From a virus, in IMG/VR virus record IMGVR_UViG_3300028840_002579, positions 1 through 23,762 of that record: DNA of 23,762 nt; one strand, 5' to 3'. Positions 19,856 through 23,762 of the stretch are shown piece after piece. The notes under the pieces are model-generated. The model was not told where the DNA came from. It did no database searches and was given only the letters and a program-made list of their open reading frames with translations. Position 1 is the first letter of the stretch. Every line of letters begins with the position of its first letter. A program made the position numbers and the translations under genes.

Positions 19856-20475
19856 CCGTCGAATCCATGCTGGCCAGCCTCGCCAGCACCTACCCGGACT
19901 GCCCGCAGATCGCCGAGCAGGAGCTTCGCCAACAACTCGCCGAGCAGCTCGACCGCTACACGCCGCAGGCCGTCGCCGACGCCATCGAGGCCATCGCCTG
20001 CTGGCGGCAGACCCAGGGACGCTCGCTCACCCGGCTGCCGGCCATCGACCGGCTCCAGACCGCGTGCCAGGTCGCCCAGTGCCTGAGCCAGACCCGGTTT
20101 GAGCGGGCCATGCGGCACGCCCGGCTCGCCAGCCCCGAGCAGGTCGCCGGCAAGCTCCCGCCGACCGCCGGCGACCGCCTGTCCGCCCGCATGGACGAAT
20201 GGGCCGCCAGCAACTACGAGCCCGCCGGCCCGTGGCTGGAGGCCGTCGCCACCATGCCGCTGGAGGATCAAGACCGCCTGCTCCGGCAGGTCAATGTCTG
20301 CCTGATGTCCATCCTCGGCCCGACCTTTGAGCTCGACCGCGAGCACTGGACCGACCTGCATGCCGTCATGCTGTCGATCCTCGCCGACATCGGGCTCGCC
20401 CGCGTGCCCATCGGCGAAGTCCGCGAGCAAGCCAGCCCGATGCCCGTCGGCGGCTGGCCATGGAGCAAGTCATGA
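19843..20475 (+). CDS. Helical early protein, unknown
   Basis: A 210-residue protein; GGAGG precedes ATG 19843 inside the end of the XRE-like gene. The sequence is mostly helical: ESMLASLASTYPDCPQIAEQ, LRQQLAEQLDRYTPQAVADA, TACQVAQCLSQTRFERAMRH, DDR-type acidic turns, then HAVMLSILADIGLARVP. It sits between two DNA-binding regulators, so a replication or regulatory accessory is plausible, but no replication motif (Walker, primase, zinc) is visible. Confidence 0.55.
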   Translation: MPELTVESMLASLASTYPDCPQIAEQELRQQLAEQLDRYTPQAVADAIEAIACWRQTQGRSLTRLPAIDRLQTACQVAQCLSQTRFERAMRHARLASPEQVAGKLPPTAGDRLSARMDEWAASNYEPAGPWLEAVATMPLEDQDRLLRQVNVCLMSILGPTFELDREHWTDLHAVMLSILADIGLARVPIGEVREQASPMPVGGWPWSKS

Positions 20476-20957
20476 TCGACTCCGAATACGAGGCCCGCGA
20501 CTACCTCATCGACCTGCGGACCGCCGAATCCGTCCTCGGCGTGTCCATCGCCACCATGCGCGAATGGGCGACCGCCGGCACGATGCACGTCGAGGCCGGC
20601 GACCATGTCCGCATGACCGAGATCGAGCGGCTCTGTGACACCGCCCAGATCCGCACGCCGCGGCATCTCGCCCGAGCCTACGGCGTGCTCCCGCGATGGC
20701 AGACCGTATATACAACCGGCGACATCGCCACCATCATCCGGTGCAGCCGCGACGTCGTGACCCGGCTCATCGACCAGGGCCATATCCGAGGCTACCGGCT
20801 GCAATCCGGGCTACGCCGCGTGACCCGCCGCGAGCTGGCCGAGTACCTCGCCCGGCATCCCGGCCCGCTGGCTTCCGAGATGGGCATGTACCAAGCGACC
20901 AAGTCCGGCAGCAAGCCGCGACCGCGGAAGGACGCCCAGCGGGCCGCCGAGTCATGA
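20472..20957 (+). CDS. Protein with two MerR/excisionase-type helix-turn-helix units
   Basis: A 161-residue protein starting in an ATGA overlap. Residues 14-55 (DLRTAESVLGVSIATMREWA, then VRMTEIERL) and 80-130 (YTTGDIATIIRCSRDVVTRL, IDQGHIRGYRL, RRVTRRELAEYLARHP) each follow the HTH_17/BldC/excisionase pattern: helix, turn, recognition helix, small wing, then a basic R-R-V segment. The second unit is the better match. The tail (KSGSKPRPRKDAQRAAES) is basic. Two such units in tandem would bind a bipartite site. Excisionase, regulator or terminase-like roles are open; no integrase is visible. Confidence 0.72.
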   Translation: MIDSEYEARDYLIDLRTAESVLGVSIATMREWATAGTMHVEAGDHVRMTEIERLCDTAQIRTPRHLARAYGVLPRWQTVYTTGDIATIIRCSRDVVTRLIDQGHIRGYRLQSGLRRVTRRELAEYLARHPGPLASEMGMYQATKSGSKPRPRKDAQRAAES

Positions 20958-21313
20958 ACGCCGCCGGCAGACGCGCCAAGGGCCAGCAGGGCCAGCGGGA
21001 GGCCGCCGCCGCGTGGACCGCCGCGACCGGGCTACCAGCCCGCAACGGCGGGCAAGCCGGCATGACCGGCGGAATGGACGTCGAGCAGCCCGCCGCCGTC
21101 CGCATCGAGGTCAAACGCACAGAGCGGCTCCGGCTCTGGGAGGCCGTGGATCAAGCCTCGCGGGACGCGGAAGGCGTACCCTGGCTCGTCCTGCACCGCG
21201 CAAACCGACGCCCGTGGCTCGCTATCCTGCCGCTGGATGACCTGCTGCGCGTAGCAGACGCCATCCGAGACGCTCAGGCCCGCCACGGAGACGATCATGC
21301 TTGCGACCGCTGA
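20954..21313 (+). CDS. PD-(D/E)XK nuclease, phage resolvase-like
   Basis: A 119-residue protein starting in an ATGA overlap. It has the pattern of small phage/archaeal Holliday-junction-resolvase-like nucleases: a basic start with G-x-x-x-QREAAA (E16), D42 in GGMDVEQ, the E52-V-K54 strand in RIEVKRTERLRLWEAVDQA, then PWLVLHRANRRPWLAILPLD. These residues would hold the metal ion. Likely roles are cutting branched DNA before packaging or recombination repair. It lies just before the lysis and packaging genes. Confidence 0.75.
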   Translation: MNAAGRRAKGQQGQREAAAAWTAATGLPARNGGQAGMTGGMDVEQPAAVRIEVKRTERLRLWEAVDQASRDAEGVPWLVLHRANRRPWLAILPLDDLLRVADAIRDAQARHGDDHACDR

Positions 21314-21593
21314 CCCGACCTCGCTCATCTCAATGCTCAGTCAAGCACCGCCCATGGTCGTGCTCGTCGTCATCGTCGTGATGTTCTTGCGGCACATTCA
21401 GGCGTCCGCCGTGTCAGCAGCCAAACGGGACGATCACTTCATCGGGGCCATGCAGCAGATCACACGCGACGTCGAAACTATGACCCAGCGTTCCGACGGC
21501 ATCGGGAATCGCATGATCGAGGTCATGGGCGAGGCGACCGAAGCACTTCGGCGGATCGACGCCGACCTCAACGCCATCAAGAGCTCACGATGA
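21297..21593 (+). CDS. Single-span membrane protein with coiled-coil tail, lysis candidate
   Basis: A 98-residue protein overlapping the nuclease gene by 17 bases; GGAGACG lies before ATG 21297. Residues 19-34 are a strong membrane span (MVVLVVIVVMFLRHIQ), followed by a soluble helical tail with heptads (MQQITRDVETMTQRSDGIGN, VMGEATEALRRIDADLNAIK). This is the outline of an inner-membrane spanin or of a small holin-like protein. The next gene encodes a lipoprotein, which favours a spanin pair, but neither is proven. Confidence 0.55.
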   Translation: MLATADPTSLISMLSQAPPMVVLVVIVVMFLRHIQASAVSAAKRDDHFIGAMQQITRDVETMTQRSDGIGNRMIEVMGEATEALRRIDADLNAIKSSR

Positions 21594-21916
21594 AACCCAA
21601 GTACCTGCTGCCCGTGCTCATCCTCGCAGCCATGACCGGCTGCCAGACCTCGCCGTCGGACCGCTGGGCCATCGCCCGCGAGACCCTCACGACCGCGCAG
21701 GACGCCGCCATGATCCTGCACGACGCCCGAGCCATCGACGACGAGACGCTCGTCTACCGCATCGCACCCGCCGCCCAGACCGCCCGAGTCGCCTTGGATC
21801 GGGCATACGTCCTGCTTCCAGACGAGCCCGGCGTCGAGGACTATCTGGACATGGCCGAGGCCGCCGTCCGACGGCTCGTCGCCATCCGCACTCAGTACGT
21901 GGAGGACGCACCATGA
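21590..21916 (+). CDS. Small lipoprotein, possible outer spanin
   Basis: A 108-residue protein starting in an ATGA overlap. A signal peptide (KPKYLLPVLILAAMTG) ends in a lipobox with Cys18 (MTG-C). The mature part is helical: IARETLTTAQDAAMILHDAR, APAAQTARVALDRAYVLLPD, DMAEAAVRRLVAIRTQ. Similar short phage lipoproteins are familiar near lysis and packaging genes. With the upstream membrane/coiled-coil protein it could form a spanin-like pair; it lacks the Pro-rich tail of many outer spanins. The signal implies a Gram-negative-type envelope. Confidence 0.65.
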   Translation: MKPKYLLPVLILAAMTGCQTSPSDRWAIARETLTTAQDAAMILHDARAIDDETLVYRIAPAAQTARVALDRAYVLLPDEPGVEDYLDMAEAAVRRLVAIRTQYVEDAP

Positions 21917-22107
21917 CGCCAGAGAAGATTTTGCTGTTGGTCGAGATCACCGGGCGGCTCGCCCAGTACGTCGAGTCGCTCGCCCGGTCGTCCGACGGCC
22001 TGACCGCCGAGGACATCGCCGCCGCCAAGGCCCGAGGAGACGCCAGCGACCAAGCGTTCGACCGGGCCGTTGAGGAGGCGATGCAGCGGCTGCGTGGCGA
22101 TGCTTGA
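21913..22107 (+). CDS. Small helical protein, unknown
   Basis: A 64-residue protein starting in an ATGA overlap. It consists of two or three helices (EKILLLVEITGRLAQYVESL, LTAEDIAAAKARGDASDQAF, DRAVEEAMQRLRG). No signal or membrane span is clear. It ends the lysis-like group; a TTGACA element overlaps its stop. Confidence 0.55.
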   Translation: MTPEKILLLVEITGRLAQYVESLARSSDGLTAEDIAAAKARGDASDQAFDRAVEEAMQRLRGDA

Positions 22108-22132
22108 CAGCCGTGCTAACCTTTCAACGGCT
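22104..22132 (+). promoter_or_regulatory. TTGACA element and AGCCGT/ACGGCT hairpin before the packaging genes
   Basis: TTGACA (22104-22109) overlaps the stop of the upstream gene. AGCCGT (22109-22114) and ACGGCT (22127-22132) can pair around a 12-base loop. No good -10 lies at 16-18 bases, so this is only a possible promoter; the inverted repeat could be an operator. A GGGAGGGGAG purine run follows as ribosome site for 22150. Confidence 0.3.
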
Positions 22133-22149
22133 GAGGGAGGGGAGCCGGT

Positions 22150-22440
22150 ATGCCCGATGACCAGCTTGACATGCACGACGGACGCGACCGCAAGACCCTC
22201 AAGCGGGGCATCGCTGCCGGCTGGAACATCAACGCCGAGCAGCTGCACGGCTACACCAAGGCTCTCGACGCCGCGCTGGACATCGCCCGCAACGCTGGCG
22301 ACCAGCGAGCCATCGTCTCGTGCGTCAAGACCATGGCGACCATCGTCGGTCAGGTGCAGGCGGACGAGCACCTCGATGCCCGGCTCGCCGCCGGCAAGCT
22401 GACCGACAATGAGGTCACCATCCGCATCGTCAGGGAGTAG
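22150..22440 (+). CDS. Small terminase subunit candidate
   Basis: A 96-residue protein with a purine-rich ribosome site before ATG 22150. It contains a basic start (DGRDRKTLKRGIAAGW), helices (EQLHGYTKALDAALDIARNA, GDQRAIVSCVKTMATIVGQV) and a C-terminal LAAGKLTDNEVTIRIVRE strand. This layout is familiar from short DNA-binding-type proteins upstream of large terminases in diverse genomes. With the large subunit two genes downstream it is the best small-subunit candidate, although the helix-turn-helix is not clear by eye. Confidence 0.5.
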   Translation: MPDDQLDMHDGRDRKTLKRGIAAGWNINAEQLHGYTKALDAALDIARNAGDQRAIVSCVKTMATIVGQVQADEHLDARLAAGKLTDNEVTIRIVRE

Positions 22441-22443
22441 GAC

Positions 22444-22635
22444 ATGAAGCTCACCAAGGCCGACCGATTCCGCGAGCCCATCGACCCGCAGCTGGAGCGG
22501 AACATCCGCGAGCGGGCCATCCTCGACGCCTGCGATGCCGTCGAGGATCTGCTGCTGGCGAAAGCCCAGGTCGATGACGACGCTCTGGACGAGTTTATGG
22601 TCGTCGTCCGACGCGAGGCTCTCGCCCGGCTGTGA
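22444..22635 (+). CDS. Small acidic protein before the large terminase, unknown
   Basis: A 63-residue helical protein; GGGAG lies before ATG 22444 and the stop overlaps the GTG of the terminase gene. Sequence: ADRFREPIDPQLERNIRERA, AILDACDAVEDLLLAKAQ, DDDALDEFMVVVRREALARL. No family is recognised. Coupled translation with the terminase suggests a packaging accessory. Confidence 0.55.
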   Translation: MKLTKADRFREPIDPQLERNIRERAILDACDAVEDLLLAKAQVDDDALDEFMVVVRREALARL

Positions 22636-23762
22636 CCGTCATTGACCTCCAGCTGCCCGTCCTGCACGACGGGCAACGCCGCGTGCTGGCCGAGGCCCGG
22701 CGGTTCAACGTCCTCCAGTGCGGCAGACGCTGGGGCAAGACGACCCTCGGCGTGGACATCCTGCTCAACGCCGCACTCGACGGCCAGCCGACCGCGTGGT
22801 TTGCTCCGACCTACCGCATGCAATCCGAGGTCTGGCGAGCCCTGCGGCGGACCCTCGGCCCGATGCTGGACCTCTGCGACGTCAGCATCGCAGAACGACG
22901 CATCGGCCTGCCGACCGGCGGGACCATCGAGCTATGGTCGCTCGACAACCCGGACTCAGGCCGAGGGCGGGCGTACGGCTGCATGGTCATCGACGAGGCC
23001 GCATACGTTCGAGACCTGCTCGATACGTGGCAGGCCAGCCTCCGCCCAATGCTGACCGACCTTGAGGGCACGGCCTGGTTCACCTCAACGCCCAGAGGCG
23101 CAGACGGGTTCCATCAGCTCTACCTCCGCGGGCAGCACGAGCAGGACGGCTGGGCGTCGTGGCGGATGCCGACCAGCAGCAACCCGCATATCCCGCCGGC
23201 GGAGATCGAGGCCGCACGCGAGGAACTGCCCGACCTTGTGTTCCGGCAGGAGTATCTCGGCGAGCCGGCGGACGACATCGCCAACCCGTTCGGGGCCGAC
23301 GCCATCCGGGCCGTCTGCACGCTTGACAAGCCGATCAACGACCCGCCTGCCGCGTGGGGCGTGGACCTCGCCAAGAGCCATGACTGGACCGTCGCCATCG
23401 GGCTGGACGCCAACGGCGTCTGCACGCACCTGCACCGCTGGCGGTCCGACTGGCGGAACACGACCCGCCGGCTTCAGGTCATGCTGCAAGCTCCTGCCCT
23501 GGTGGACTCGACGGGCGTCGGCGACCCGATTGTCGAGGAGCTCGCCCGGCAGGCTCCCTACGTCGAGGGCTTCAAGTTCACGGCGACCAGTCGGCAGAGC
23601 CTGCTGGAGGGGCTGGCCATGGCCATCCAGACCCGTGCAATCCGCATTCCGCGTGACCTGTTGATGGACGAGCTGATGGCGTTCCGGTTCGACTACAGCC
23701 GCGGAGGTGTACGGTACGCCGCGCCGCCCGGCGTCCATGACGATGCCGTCATGGCTCTGGCT
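22632..23762 (+). CDS. Large terminase subunit (ATPase and nuclease), 3' end outside window
   Basis: The frame from GTG 22632 (GTGA overlap) is open to the window end: 377 residues, almost the full protein. The ATPase shows Walker A CGRRWGKTT (30-38), Walker B MVIDEAAY (118-125) and coupling motif TSTPRG (151-156). The nuclease domain shows GVDLAKSHDW (D245), ALVDSTGVGD (D292) and HDDAVMAL (D370/D371), the three acidic positions of the RNase H-like terminase nuclease. It pumps DNA into the prohead through the portal and cuts concatemers. Few residues should be missing. The portal gene should follow directly. Confidence 0.95.
   Translation, partial: MTVIDLQLPVLHDGQRRVLAEARRFNVLQCGRRWGKTTLGVDILLNAALDGQPTAWFAPTYRMQSEVWRALRRTLGPMLDLCDVSIAERRIGLPTGGTIELWSLDNPDSGRGRAYGCMVIDEAAYVRDLLDTWQASLRPMLTDLEGTAWFTSTPRGADGFHQLYLRGQHEQDGWASWRMPTSSNPHIPPAEIEAAREELPDLVFRQEYLGEPADDIANPFGADAIRAVCTLDKPINDPPAAWGVDLAKSHDWTVAIGLDANGVCTHLHRWRSDWRNTTRRLQVMLQAPALVDSTGVGDPIVEELARQAPYVEGFKFTATSRQSLLEGLAMAIQTRAIRIPRDLLMDELMAFRFDYSRGGVRYAAPPGVHDDAVMALA

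Noticed and set aside
18260-21313. Lysogeny module (integrase, repressor, attachment site)
   Set aside because: An XRE-like protein and a double-HTH protein exist, but there is no tyrosine or serine recombinase motif and no attachment-like repeat; temperate life is not supported by what is visible.

Overview
The window reads as most of the genome of a small, GC-rich, long-tailed (siphovirus-type) phage or prophage; no bacterial housekeeping gene is visible. The evidence is an ordered head-to-tail gene series on the + strand: MuF-like minor head protein, HK97-type prohead protease, HK97-fold capsid protein, small abundant capsid-associated protein, connector, head-closure and neck proteins, tail terminator, tail tube, two chaperone-like ORFs, tape measure, then tail-tip and fibre proteins. 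The large terminase runs off the right edge and the MuF-like protein runs off the left edge. Only the portal and the two gene ends need be missing, so the source is probably a circular or circularly permuted genome cut open here. A lipoprotein signal in the lysis/packaging region argues for a Gram-negative-type envelope. The beta-rich protein at 13192-14394 and the style of the small tail proteins remind me of planctomycete-associated sequences, but this host guess is weak.

Layout. (1) 1-14394, + strand: structural genes, almost all joined by ATGA, GTGA or TGATG overlaps. (2) 14422-14495: two back-to-back UUCG-loop terminators that share a central TTTTAAAA. (3) 14520-17688, - strand, read leftwards: a 41-residue membrane peptide, a RecT/Bet-type annealing protein, a DUF669-like protein with an SSB-type acidic tail (EDEIPF), an unknown 275-residue protein behind a hairpin-rich leader, a coiled-coil protein, and a possible PD-(D/E)XK nuclease. 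(4) 17689-18259: a divergent control region with one promoter-like element per direction, short direct repeats and several long fold-back structures; it is the best candidate for an origin, operator cluster or structured RNA. (5) 18260-21313, + strand: small early genes, an XRE-like regulator, a protein with two MerR/excisionase-type helix-turn-helix units, and a PD-(D/E)XK resolvase-like nuclease. (6) 21297-22107: a membrane/coiled-coil protein and a lipoprotein (possible lysis pair), then a small helical protein. (7) 22150-23762: a small-terminase candidate, a small unknown protein and the large terminase.

How it fits together. If the genome is circular, the + transcription unit would start near 18.2 kb, pass through early, lysis, packaging, head and tail genes, and stop at 14.4 kb; the - unit would start near 17.7 kb and stop at 14.5 kb. 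RecT and the SSB-like protein would support annealing-type recombination. The phage seems to depend on the host for replication: no polymerase, helicase, primase, integrase or obvious endolysin is visible. Two receptor-facing genes (LamG part of 5593-6645; Cys-rich 12082-12609) are visibly more AT-rich than their neighbours, which suggests recent module exchange.
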